A DNA stretch of 64,000 nucleotides from RGIG3178 sp942492795 (lineage in GTDB: Bacteria; Bacillota; Clostridia; Christensenellales; QAND01), in assembly GCA_942492795.1 (NCBI GenBank), contig OW818639.1, positions 682,001 to 746,000 of the forward strand. The letters run 5' to 3'. The translations under genes and the position numbers were made by a program. This document shows positions 34,685-43,520 of the stretch, one piece after another. Below the pieces are notes generated by a model. That model was not told the origin of the DNA. It made no database searches and was given only the letters and a program-made list of their open reading frames with translations. Position 1 is the stretch's first letter, and each line of letters begins with the position of its first letter.

Positions 34685-35167
34685 ATGCAACAAGAAACCG
34701 TAGACGTCGGGCGTATCATGGCGGATATCCGGCAGGAGATTGCCGACCGTGGCTTGCGCAACACCGTATTGCCGTTTGATACCATCCATGCCACCCCGTT
34801 TGAGACCATAACGGAATACGACCCTGTGCGCTTTTCACAGCTGGTTTCGGAGATGGACCGCCTAAAGCAGGTCTATGCGTACCGCCAGCTGCAATCCCGG
34901 CGCAATGTCTTGGGAAAAGGTATCCTGTTTTTCAAAAAGATTATCCGCAAAATGTCCAAGTTTTATATAGAGCCTATCGTTACGGATCAGAACAACTTCA
35001 ACGCCAATGTGGTGCAGGGCATGCAATCCATCCGCGCCTACATCCAGATCCCCGCGGAGGATCAAACCGCCCTGTGGCAGGCGGTGCGGGAACTGCGATC
35101 GGAAAACATCGCGCTTAGAAAGCAGATCGAACAGCTCGAAGCGCAGTTGAATAAGGCGGAGGGCTGA
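34685..35167 (+). CDS. Coiled-coil protein of polysaccharide cluster, unknown function
   Basis: 160-residue cytoplasmic protein. The N-terminus (VDVGRIMADIRQEIADRG) resembles a module I associate with the front of methyltransferases and glycosyltransferases in rhamnan and O-antigen clusters. A basic, aromatic patch follows (GILFFKKIIRKMSKFY), which could touch the membrane, and the last 30 residues form a heptad coiled coil (LRSENIALRKQIEQLEAQL). No catalytic motif is seen. Its place between the exporter and the glycosyltransferases suggests a scaffold or chain-length factor. Start at 34685 after GAGGG. Confidence 0.6.
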   Translation: MQQETVDVGRIMADIRQEIADRGLRNTVLPFDTIHATPFETITEYDPVRFSQLVSEMDRLKQVYAYRQLQSRRNVLGKGILFFKKIIRKMSKFYIEPIVTDQNNFNANVVQGMQSIRAYIQIPAEDQTALWQAVRELRSENIALRKQIEQLEAQLNKAEG

Positions 35168-35169
35168 GC

Positions 35170-36243
35170 ATGCGCATCCTTCAGGTCACGCCGACATTTT
35201 CGCTTGGCGACGGGGTAGGCAACCATACCTATGCCCTGATGAAAGTCATCCAATCCATGGGATTTGATACCGCGATCTATGCGGTTCACAACGCAAAAAA
35301 CGTGCCGAAAGAACTGCGCCACGATGTGGAGAAGCTTCCGAAGCTGAACAAGGACGACGTTTTAATCTATCATCAGGCTATCGGAACCGCCCTTGCCGAC
35401 CGTATAGCGGCGCTCCCGTGCCGCAAGATCATGGTCTACCACAATACGACGCCGCCGCATTTCTTTGAAGGGTATTCCGGCGACATGATACGGCAGACAT
35501 CCCTGGGGCTTGACAACGCGCGGATGCTCATCCAGCATGTCGACGCTGTCTGGGCGGATTCGGAATTCAACCGTCAGGATATCCTCGACATGGGGTATCA
35601 CGGCGACGTGACGGTGCTGCCCATTCTTATCCCGTTTGAAGACTATAAGAAAAAGCCCGACGAAGCGGTTTTGGCGAAGTTTCAGGACGATCTGAAACAC
35701 ATCCTGTTCGTGGGGCGCATCGTGCCCAACAAAAAGCAGGAGGACATCCTCGCCGCTTTCGCCTATTATCAGAAGAACATCAATGCGCACGCAAGATTGA
35801 CGCTTGTGGGAAATTATACGTTCGACGATCCGTATGCGATACGGCTTAAAGCCTATATGAAGGAACTGGGGCTCTTTGACGCCACCATCACCGGACACGT
35901 GAGCTTTGAACAGATATTGGCGTATTACAAGACGGCAGATTTATTTCTTTGCATGAGCGAGCACGAGGGATTCTGCATACCGCTTCTGGAAGCGATGAGC
36001 TTTGACGTGCCGGTACTCGCATACGATTCCACCGCGATAAAGGGAACGCTCAACGGCAGCGGCGTGCTTTTGCCGCAGAAGGACCCGGTGTTTACAGCCA
36101 TGATGATGGACAGGGTGCTAAGTGATCCTTTGCTTTATGACCATATCATTCAGGGGCAGCGCAAGCGGCTCGCGGATTTTGCATACGACAAGGTGGCAGA
36201 GCAGCACCGCAAAGCCCTCAAGGCGTTTTTGGAGACAACATGA
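35170..36243 (+). CDS. Glycosyltransferase, GT4-like
   Basis: 357-residue GT-B fold enzyme. The N-terminal acceptor half (TPTFSLGDGVGNHTYALMKV) contains the glycine loop. The C-terminal nucleotide-sugar half has ILFVGRIVPNKKQEDIL and the EX7E motif in SEHEGFCIPLLEAMSF. It is likely to add a sugar (mannose or D-rhamnose from GDP donor) to the growing lipid-linked chain at the cytoplasmic face. It starts two bases after the coiled-coil gene and overlaps the next gene. Confidence 0.88.
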   Translation: MRILQVTPTFSLGDGVGNHTYALMKVIQSMGFDTAIYAVHNAKNVPKELRHDVEKLPKLNKDDVLIYHQAIGTALADRIAALPCRKIMVYHNTTPPHFFEGYSGDMIRQTSLGLDNARMLIQHVDAVWADSEFNRQDILDMGYHGDVTVLPILIPFEDYKKKPDEAVLAKFQDDLKHILFVGRIVPNKKQEDILAAFAYYQKNINAHARLTLVGNYTFDDPYAIRLKAYMKELGLFDATITGHVSFEQILAYYKTADLFLCMSEHEGFCIPLLEAMSFDVPVLAYDSTAIKGTLNGSGVLLPQKDPVFTAMMMDRVLSDPLLYDHIIQGQRKRLADFAYDKVAEQHRKALKAFLETT

Positions 36244-37427
36244 TGCGCATTGCATTGATCAACCAGCGCTACGGCGAGGACGTTGTCGGCGGGTCGGAAG
36301 CGTATACGCGATCCATCGCCGAACGCCTTTGCGCCGATTTTGACGTTGAGGTGCTGACCACCTGCGCGCTTGATTATATGACGTGGGACAACCATTACCC
36401 GGAGGGGCTCGAAACATTAAACGGCGTTAAAATCCGGCGGTTTGCGGTACAAAAGCCGCGGGATGTGGAAAAATTCGCAAAGCTGTGCAAGATTTTGCAG
36501 CATCCGGATACGGTGCCGGAAACGGAGCAGCGCCATTGGGTGGACGAGCAGGGACCGTATTGCCCCAAACTGATCCAATATCTGCACGATCATCACGACG
36601 ACTACGATATTTTCATTTTCGTGACGTATCTGTATTATCTGACGTACTATGGCATCAAGGAAGTGGCGGATAAGGCCATTTTAATCCCCACCGCCCATGA
36701 CGAGCCGCCCATCTATATGAGCACCTACCGCGATGTGCTGACATCCCCTCGGGCGATCGTGTTTTTAACCGACGAGGAGCAGGCGTTCGTGCACAGGACC
36801 TTCCACAACCAGGATATTCCGTACGATATTCTTGGGGCGGGTGTTTGGGTGCCGACGCTGGGCGACGCCGTAAGCGAAACGGCCAAATCGCTTGAAAACG
36901 AACAGATGATCGTCTATGTCGGGCGCATCGAACCGATGGCGAAGGGCTGTCAGGCGCTGTTCGACTATTTCATGCATTACAAGAAAACGCACGGCGGCGA
37001 TTTGAAGCTGGTGCTGATGGGCAAGGCGCATATGGACATCCCCGAAAGACCGGATATCCTGCCGTTGGGATTTGTCAGCGAAGAGGACAAATTCTTCATC
37101 CTGCAGCACGCAAAGGCGCTTGTTTTGCCGTCGCCGTACGAGAGCCTGTCCATCGCGGTGCTCGAAGCGTTTTCGATGGAAACGCCGGTTTTGGTAAACG
37201 GGAACTGTGAGGTGCTCCGGGCGCATTGCCTTAAAAGCAACGCGGGGCTTTACTATACGGATTATTACGAATTTGAAGGTTGCCTATCCTATCTGTTGAA
37301 AAACGAAACGGTTCGCGTTGCCATGGGGAACAACGGAAAAACATATGTCGAGCGAAATTATACCTGGCATAGCATCATGGAACGCTTGAAGCACTTGTTG
37401 GAAAACGTGTCGGGGAAAAACCGATGA
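36240..37427 (+). CDS. Glycosyltransferase, GT4-like
   Basis: 395-residue GT-B enzyme with VGGSEAYTRSIAERL in the N-terminal domain, MIVYVGRIEPMAKGCQALFD, and the EX7E region PYESLSIAVLEAFSMETP. The specificity is unknown. Four-base overlaps on both sides show tight coupling within the glycosyltransferase block. Confidence 0.87.
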   Translation: MMRIALINQRYGEDVVGGSEAYTRSIAERLCADFDVEVLTTCALDYMTWDNHYPEGLETLNGVKIRRFAVQKPRDVEKFAKLCKILQHPDTVPETEQRHWVDEQGPYCPKLIQYLHDHHDDYDIFIFVTYLYYLTYYGIKEVADKAILIPTAHDEPPIYMSTYRDVLTSPRAIVFLTDEEQAFVHRTFHNQDIPYDILGAGVWVPTLGDAVSETAKSLENEQMIVYVGRIEPMAKGCQALFDYFMHYKKTHGGDLKLVLMGKAHMDIPERPDILPLGFVSEEDKFFILQHAKALVLPSPYESLSIAVLEAFSMETPVLVNGNCEVLRAHCLKSNAGLYYTDYYEFEGCLSYLLKNETVRVAMGNNGKTYVERNYTWHSIMERLKHLLENVSGKNR

Positions 37428-38602
37428 AGCCGATACGCGTTGATTTTGATGCGCAACTGCTGCTGGAGCCACAAAAGACGGGCATCGGCATGATGGCGTA
37501 CAATACGCTGTATGCGCTGGCGGGCGACGAGGCGATGAAAGGATCGCTCAATGTGTTCACCATGCGCAAAAAGCGCGGGTATGAGCGCCAATGGGCGGAG
37601 ATACAAAAACTCTGCGACAAGGGCCTAAAACTTCGCAAATGCAGCTGGTTTCACGATGTTCTGTATAAGATGCTGTGGAATTTCATTCCGATTCCGTACA
37701 GCCTTTTTTTTGGCGCGAACGCCGATGTCACGCATTTTTTCAATTATTACATTCCGCCGGGAGTGAAGGGCAAACGCGTCACGACGGTGTGCGATATGGT
37801 CTTTTGTGCGTTTCCCGAGACCATGAACGCCAAAACGCGCGCCATGCTGCAGCTTAGTTTGAAAAAATCCGTCAAGAGGGCGCATCGCATCGTCACCATT
37901 TCGGAATTCAGCAAATCGGAGATTTTGCGCTATTTAAACGTGCCGGAGCAAAAAGTCACCGTCATCCCGTGCGGCGTGGATCTTGAGGCTTTTCATCCCG
38001 ATATCCCGGCGCAAGAGATTGAGCGCGTACGGCAAACCTACGGCCTTGCTGCGCGCTATTTTCTATACCTTGGAACGCTGGAGCCGCGCAAGAATCTGGT
38101 GCGGCTGATCGAAGCTTACGCGCGGCTGCATGAAATGCGCACCGATGTGCCTGCTCTTTGCATCGCCGGGCGAAAAGGCTGGCAATTTGAGGAGATATTC
38201 GAGGCCGTGAAACGGAACAATCTTGAGGATCATGTCATCTTTACGGGGTATGTTCCCCAACAGGATGCGCCGCCGCTGATATCCGGTGCGCTCGCTTTTG
38301 TGTTCCCCTCGCTGTACGAAGGATTTGGCCTGCCACCGCTGGAGGCGATGGCCTGCGGTACGCCTGTGATCGCATCTTCCGCCGCCTCGCTGCCGGAAGT
38401 CGTGCAGGACGCGGGCATTTTGGTGGATCCGCTGAATGTCGGGTTGATAGCCAACGCCATGGAAACGCTAATGGACGATGCGTTGCTTTGCCAGAAACTC
38501 AGCGAAGCGGGTCGGCAGCGCGCGTTGACATTCACGTGGGAAAGAACGGCGCAAGAGCTGTTGAAAGTATACCAACAGCTCATCAGGGAGGATGAATCGT
38601 GA
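37424..38602 (+). CDS. Glycosyltransferase, GT4-like (mannosyl/rhamnosyl type)
   Basis: 392-residue GT-B enzyme. GIGMMAYNTLYAL replaces the usual GG loop, then VTISEFSKSEI, YLGTLEPRKNLVRLIEAYA and EX7E in LYEGFGLPPLEAMACGTP. These motifs are common in WbaZ/MtfB-like mannosyl- and rhamnosyltransferases of O-antigen clusters, which suits a GDP-D-rhamnose pathway, but the donor cannot be proven. Overlaps both neighbours by four bases. Confidence 0.88.
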   Translation: MKPIRVDFDAQLLLEPQKTGIGMMAYNTLYALAGDEAMKGSLNVFTMRKKRGYERQWAEIQKLCDKGLKLRKCSWFHDVLYKMLWNFIPIPYSLFFGANADVTHFFNYYIPPGVKGKRVTTVCDMVFCAFPETMNAKTRAMLQLSLKKSVKRAHRIVTISEFSKSEILRYLNVPEQKVTVIPCGVDLEAFHPDIPAQEIERVRQTYGLAARYFLYLGTLEPRKNLVRLIEAYARLHEMRTDVPALCIAGRKGWQFEEIFEAVKRNNLEDHVIFTGYVPQQDAPPLISGALAFVFPSLYEGFGLPPLEAMACGTPVIASSAASLPEVVQDAGILVDPLNVGLIANAMETLMDDALLCQKLSEAGRQRALTFTWERTAQELLKVYQQLIREDES

Positions 38603-39720
38603 AAAAACTCGACATTCTCCAGGTAAACAAATACTATGCCCCTGTCATCGGCGGTGTGGAGCAGGTGGTGCAAAACCTCAGCGAAGGGCTAAAAGACAGG
38701 GCGAACGTACGGGTTTTGGTCTGCAACCAAAAAGGGAGAACGGTTGTGGATGGAATAAACGGCGTAGAGGTGGTGCGCGCCGCAAGCCCCGGGAAGATGC
38801 TCTCGATGCCGTTGTCGCTGAGCTTTTTTAGGCTCTATCGGAAGTTTTCCAAGTCCGCCGACATCGTACAGTTCCATATGCCGTTTCCGCTGGGCGATCT
38901 GGCGTATATGCTTTTTGGCAAACGCTGTAAGGTCGCGGTGTATTGGCACAGCGACGTCGTTCGGCAAAAAAAGCTGTTATGGTTCTATAAACCGCTGATG
39001 CACGCTTTTTTAAAACGGGCCGATGTTATCATGGCAGCAACCGCCGGGCATTTTGAAGGGTCCGAACATTTGGAAAAATACCGCGACAAATGCATCGTCG
39101 TACCCTATGGCATCGACGCGGACGAATTTGTGAAAAACGCCAACCCACAACGGATTCTGCCGGATGCAAACGCGGGAATCGCCGAGGTGCTTTTTGTGGG
39201 ACGCCTGGTATATTACAAGGGAGTGGAAATTCTTATCCGCGCTATGGCACAGGTTGACAATGTGCGGCTTACCGTTCTTGGCGAAGGACCTCTTGGGGAG
39301 GAGCTTCGGAACGTATCCGAGCAATTGGGCATCGAAAACCGTATCCGCTTCATCGGCGTTCGGGATGATGCCGATGTCAAAGCGTGTATGCGGGATTGCG
39401 ATATGCTCGTGCTTCCGTCCATCCAAAACAGCGAGGCGTTCGGCTTGGTCCAGCTGCAGGCCATGTGCTTTGCAAAGCCCGTCATCAACACGAATCTGCC
39501 CACCGGCGTTCCGTATGTGAGCGTACACGGGCAGCACGGACTGACGGTGCCGCCCAACGATGCTGTGGCGCTAGCGGAGGCGTTGCGAACGCTGGCCGAC
39601 GACCCCGCTTACGCCAAGCAACTTGGGATGTGCGGAGCACAGCACGTGCGAAGCCGTTACAGTATGGACGCGATGATAAACGGGGTATACGACGAATACC
39701 TGAAACTGATGGGGCACTAA
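38599..39720 (+). CDS. Glycosyltransferase, GT4-like
   Basis: 373-residue GT-B enzyme with IGGVEQVVQNLSEGL, a VQFHMPFPLGDL segment, VLFVGRLVYYKGVEILI and the EX7E region SEAFGLVQLQAMCFAKP. Last gene of the polysaccharide operon, followed by a terminator 16 bases later. It would provide the fourth glycosyl transfer in the repeat unit or adaptor region. Confidence 0.88.
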   Translation: MKKLDILQVNKYYAPVIGGVEQVVQNLSEGLKDRANVRVLVCNQKGRTVVDGINGVEVVRAASPGKMLSMPLSLSFFRLYRKFSKSADIVQFHMPFPLGDLAYMLFGKRCKVAVYWHSDVVRQKKLLWFYKPLMHAFLKRADVIMAATAGHFEGSEHLEKYRDKCIVVPYGIDADEFVKNANPQRILPDANAGIAEVLFVGRLVYYKGVEILIRAMAQVDNVRLTVLGEGPLGEELRNVSEQLGIENRIRFIGVRDDADVKACMRDCDMLVLPSIQNSEAFGLVQLQAMCFAKPVINTNLPTGVPYVSVHGQHGLTVPPNDAVALAEALRTLADDPAYAKQLGMCGAQHVRSRYSMDAMINGVYDEYLKLMGH

Positions 39721-39736
39721 AAATGCGAACAAATGA

Positions 39737-39763
39737 AAAACCCGCGAAGGTTTCGCGGGTTTT
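39737..39763. terminator. Terminator between polysaccharide operon and DtxR-family gene
   Basis: AAAACCCGCGA (39737-39747) and TTCGCGGGTTTT (39752-39763) form a strong stem with A and T runs on both sides, so it can stop transcription from either direction. Confidence 0.88.
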
Positions 39764-39787
39764 GGTTTTGCGCTTCAGCCGGTACGC

Positions 39788-40162
39788 TTATGTTTCGATA
39801 GTATTCTGTTGAACCCAGTTTTTGATGTGCAAAAAAGTCGTTTCGCTGATGATGTGTTCGATGCGGCAGGCATCGTTGTCCGCTATATTCTCGGGCACAT
39901 GCAGCGCCTGTACGAGGTATTTCGTAATGCAGCAATGCCGTTCAAAAATCGCTTCCGCGAGATGTTTGCCCTCCGGCGTTAAAAGAATGCTGCCATCGTG
40001 CTGGATGGTTATATGACCTTTGTTTTTCAAAATGGACATCGCCCGGCTGATGCTGGGTTTGGAATAGCCGAGTTCGTTGGCTATATCCACCGAACGGACG
40101 TAGCCCAAACGCCCGGCAAGGACCAGAATTGTTTCCAAATAGTTTTCACCGGATTCCAACAA
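39788..40162 (-). CDS. DtxR/MntR-family metal-dependent repressor
   Basis: 124-residue metalloregulator. An N-terminal winged helix (about 1-65) includes RSVDIANELGYSKPSISRAMSILKNKG-type recognition helices, and the dimerisation part has candidate metal ligands (E/D and His in ERHCC and DACRIEHIIS). It lacks the SH3-like third domain, as in MntR. It is expected to repress metal-uptake genes when Mn2+ or Fe2+ is bound; the palindrome before feoA is a candidate target. TTG start at 40162, eight bases after GGAGG. It lies divergent from a P-type ATPase. Confidence 0.88.
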   Translation of the reverse strand: MLESGENYLETILVLAGRLGYVRSVDIANELGYSKPSISRAMSILKNKGHITIQHDGSILLTPEGKHLAEAIFERHCCITKYLVQALHVPENIADNDACRIEHIISETTFLHIKNWVQQNTIET

Positions 40163-40436
40163 GGCAAAAACCTCCCGCGTGCATTTGACGCTCTATTGAG
40201 CGGATGAACAGACCATAAGCCGCTTGTTCATCAGAATCTATTGTATCACATCGGCAAAACGCTTTGCAATTTAATCCGACAATAGAAAGCAATGCAAAAG
40301 ACGCTGCCAATTCAAAGCCAAACGGCATCAAACTTCCCTCGACGCTGAGACAGGGCGGTCTGTTGCGGCTAAAAAGGGTGCATTTTGCCGGAAGCTCTGT
40401 TATCATAAAACAAAGTCATTGGTTTGGAGATATAGG

Positions 40437-42821
40437 ATGGAACAAAAGATATCGCGCCTGCATCCCACGACAGCAATGGGTTTGGATGCAAAGCAGGTAA
40501 GCGAACAAATCGAAAAAGGGCTGGTCAATACACAGCCCAAAGGAATCGAAAAGTCGGTATGGGATATCATCCGTGACAACACGTTTACACTGTTTAACCT
40601 GTTCAACGTGAGCCTTGCTCTTTTCGTCTTTCTTGTGGGCGCATACCGCAACATGCTTTTTATGGCACTGGTCATCATCAATACGCTGCTGGGCATCATC
40701 CAGGAGATCCGTTCCAAAAGGCTCGTTGAAAAGCTGTCCTTACTCTCCATGCCGCGCGCTCATGTGATCAGGGACGGCAAGACGCAGCAGATCGACGTGG
40801 AAGAACTGGTGCTGGATGATATCATCACCTTGGAAACAGGCAATCAGATAAGTGTCGACGCATATGTCGCGGAAGGGGAGATAGAGGTCAACGAAGCGCT
40901 GTTAACCGGCGAGGCGGACCCCATCCTCAAAAGACCGGGGGATTTATTGCTCTCCGGCAGTTTTGTCATAAGCGGACGCTGTTATGCCAAAGTGGAGCAT
41001 TTGGGAAAAGACAACTATGCGGTATCCATCGAACAGGATGCAAAAAAGCTTAAAAAATTGCATTCCAAACTGTTGAACACGCTCAACCGTGTGGTGAAAT
41101 TCACACAGGTGTTCATTTTGCCGCTGGGCATTGTCCTGATGCTGCGTTCGGTATTCCTGCTGCATCTGTCGATGCACGATGCCGTCGTTACCACCGCTGC
41201 GGCTCTATTGGGCATGATGCCAAACGGGTTGGTGCTGTTGACCAGCATGTCGCTGATGCTGGGCGTCATCAAGCTCGCTCAAAAAAAGACGCTGATCCAT
41301 GAGCTTTTCGGCATTGAAACGCTAAGCCGCGTAGACATGCTGTGCCTGGACAAGACCGGGACGCTGACAGAAGGGAACATGCAGGTTTGGGAATGGATTT
41401 CGTTGTGCGATCTTGAAAAACAGGAGATTGAAGGGCACATCGGAAGATTTTTACACGCACAGACCGATTCCAATGCAACCATTGAGGCGATACGGCAGTA
41501 TTTCTATCAGAAACCTGTTGAGGGCGAAACCCGGATCATTCCGTTTTCCTCCGCGCGCAAATGGAGTGCCGTATCGATCGCCGGGTTTGGTACAGTATTC
41601 TTGGGTGCACCCGATGTACTGTGGCCAAAAGCTTCGGGACCGATGGCTCCGAGCATTTCGCAATATGAAAACGAAGGCGCGCGGGTTTTGCTGTTTGCGC
41701 TTTCCAAGCAGGAATTACAGTCCGCTCTGCCAAGTGATCTGATCCCGTTGGCTGCCGTTGCGCTTCGCGATCCGTTGCGTAAGGATGTGGGTGAGATACT
41801 TGATTTTTTCCGCCGGGAGGGCGTAACCATTAAAATCATATCGGGAGACAACCTGCAAACGCTCAAAGCGATAGCCAAAAAAGCCGGGATGGCGGATGCC
41901 GAAAAAGCGATCGATCTTCGGGAAATGCAGGATGAGCAGCAAATCAAAGACGCCGCGCTGCAATATTCCGTATTCGGCAGGGTCAGTCCGCATCAAAAGA
42001 GGATTCTGATACGCGCGCTTCATGACGCGGGACATACGGTCGCGATGATGGGCGACGGCGTCAACGACGTTTTGGCGCTGCGCGATGCGGACTGCAGCAT
42101 CACGGTGGCCTCCGGCACCGAAGCCGCCCGAAACATCTCACAGATTGTGCTTTTGGACAACAATTTCGCATCGCTGCCAAACGTGGTGATGGAGGGACGA
42201 AGGGTGGTAAACAACATCCAGCGGACCGCGTCGCTGTATCTTGTCAAGACCGTGTATTCATTCGTCATTACGTTCATTACGGTTTTTTCCGTTATCCGGT
42301 ACCCGTATATCCCGATCCAGCTGACGCTCATCGGCGCGCTGATGGAAGGGATTCCGTCCTTTTTTCTGGCGTTGGAGCCAAACCGCAACCGGATCGCGGA
42401 CAATTTCTTCTATGCAGTTTTGCAGCGCGCGCTGCCCAGCGGTCTTGTGATCGCAACACTGGTAGCGCTGGTAAACATGTTTTCGGGGCTGCTCGGGCTG
42501 GATGGTTTAGGGATCGGAACGCTTTGCGTTTATATAACTGGTGCATTCTGCGCCAATTTGTTGTACAATGCTTGTCGGCCTTTCAATCAGCTGCGCCTGG
42601 CTTTGTGGGTGGGAATGACGGCATCGCTGTTTGTGCTATACGGATACTTCCCGCACTTCTTTCAAATGCAGCCGCTTACCTGGTTATTGGCTGTACAAGC
42701 GGGTATATTTATCCTAGTGGGTGCCGGCCTTGTACGGTTGTACAGGAAGCTTGTCACCAAGCTGATGGACAGGCATTTCGAAAAAATACAGTTGGCTATG
42801 CAGCAGGAGGAACATACATGA
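40437..42821 (+). CDS. CtpE-like P-type cation ATPase (probably Ca2+)
   Basis: 794-residue P-type ATPase with TGEAD (actuator), CLDKTGTLTEG (phosphorylation) and MMGDGVNDVLALRDAD (hinge). The M4 segment reads MMPNGLVLLTSMSLM, close to the PEGL-type motif of the mycobacterial CtpE / pneumococcal calcium-export group rather than CPC heavy-metal pumps. No N-terminal metal domain. Ca2+ is the best guess for the ion; Mn2+ cannot be excluded given the divergent DtxR-family gene. The ATG at 40437 has GGAG at moderate spacing. Its stop overlaps the cyclophilin start. Confidence 0.87.
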   Translation: MEQKISRLHPTTAMGLDAKQVSEQIEKGLVNTQPKGIEKSVWDIIRDNTFTLFNLFNVSLALFVFLVGAYRNMLFMALVIINTLLGIIQEIRSKRLVEKLSLLSMPRAHVIRDGKTQQIDVEELVLDDIITLETGNQISVDAYVAEGEIEVNEALLTGEADPILKRPGDLLLSGSFVISGRCYAKVEHLGKDNYAVSIEQDAKKLKKLHSKLLNTLNRVVKFTQVFILPLGIVLMLRSVFLLHLSMHDAVVTTAAALLGMMPNGLVLLTSMSLMLGVIKLAQKKTLIHELFGIETLSRVDMLCLDKTGTLTEGNMQVWEWISLCDLEKQEIEGHIGRFLHAQTDSNATIEAIRQYFYQKPVEGETRIIPFSSARKWSAVSIAGFGTVFLGAPDVLWPKASGPMAPSISQYENEGARVLLFALSKQELQSALPSDLIPLAAVALRDPLRKDVGEILDFFRREGVTIKIISGDNLQTLKAIAKKAGMADAEKAIDLREMQDEQQIKDAALQYSVFGRVSPHQKRILIRALHDAGHTVAMMGDGVNDVLALRDADCSITVASGTEAARNISQIVLLDNNFASLPNVVMEGRRVVNNIQRTASLYLVKTVYSFVITFITVFSVIRYPYIPIQLTLIGALMEGIPSFFLALEPNRNRIADNFFYAVLQRALPSGLVIATLVALVNMFSGLLGLDGLGIGTLCVYITGAFCANLLYNACRPFNQLRLALWVGMTASLFVLYGYFPHFFQMQPLTWLLAVQAGIFILVGAGLVRLYRKLVTKLMDRHFEKIQLAMQQEEHT

Positions 42822-43309
42822 TACAGATCACAATGGAGAACGGGAAAAAGATGCTCTTGGAGTTGTATCCCGACAGCGCTCCCGAGACGGTGAAGAACTT
42901 TCTGAGCCTGATCGAGAAGCGGTTCTACGACGGGTTGGTATTCCATCGCGTCATAAGCGGCTTTATGATCCAGGGCGGATGCCCGCTGGGCAACGGCACG
43001 GGCGGACCCGGTTATACCATCAAGGGGGAATTCCGCATTAACGGTGTGGACAACCGCATCAAACATACGCGCGGCGTCATTTCGATGGCTCGCTCTCAAA
43101 GCCCCAATTCCGCGGGAAGCCAGTTTTTCCTCATGCATCAGGATTCGCCACATCTGGATGGTCAGTATGCGGCGTTTGGACGTGTGGTGGAAGGAATGGA
43201 CGTGCTCGATGAGATAGCGTCCGTTGCAACCGATGCCCGGGATGTGCCCAAAACACCGCAGCGTATCGCGACCATTCGTATTTGTGAAAATAATGTTGAT
43301 ACAATTTGA
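42818..43309 (+). CDS. Peptidyl-prolyl cis-trans isomerase, cyclophilin type
   Basis: 163-residue single-domain cyclophilin that speeds proline isomerisation. Catalytic features FHRVISGFMIQGG, GTGGPGY, SMARSQSPNSAGSQFF and FGRVVEGMDVLD are all present. There is no signal peptide, so it acts in the cytoplasm. The ATG overlaps the ATPase stop by four bases; the longer upstream frame lies inside the ATPase gene and is not used. Confidence 0.93.
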   Translation: MIQITMENGKKMLLELYPDSAPETVKNFLSLIEKRFYDGLVFHRVISGFMIQGGCPLGNGTGGPGYTIKGEFRINGVDNRIKHTRGVISMARSQSPNSAGSQFFLMHQDSPHLDGQYAAFGRVVEGMDVLDEIASVATDARDVPKTPQRIATIRICENNVDTI

Positions 43310-43520
43310 CTGAATTGAGAATAAAATTTGAACAAAACGTTACATTCTTATAATTAAGTAAAAAATATTGTTTTTCATTGAGAAATTACCGCACAATCAT
43401 TGAATTCGTGTCAAAGACACGATAGAATAAGGTTGGCTTTGCAGGTGCAAGAAGGATGGGATTGTCCTGTGACATCCCATTGAATGAATTGCAATGAATT
43501 TTAAATTTTAAGGGAGAGGG
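43310..43520 (+). promoter_or_regulatory. AT-rich upstream region of LCP gene
   Basis: Contains TTGAAC (43328-43333) and TATAAT (43349-43354) with a short 15-base spacer, so the promoter is plausible but not ideal. A seven-base-pair hairpin TCGTGTC-AAA-GACACGA lies at 43407-43423 without a T run. Confidence 0.4.
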
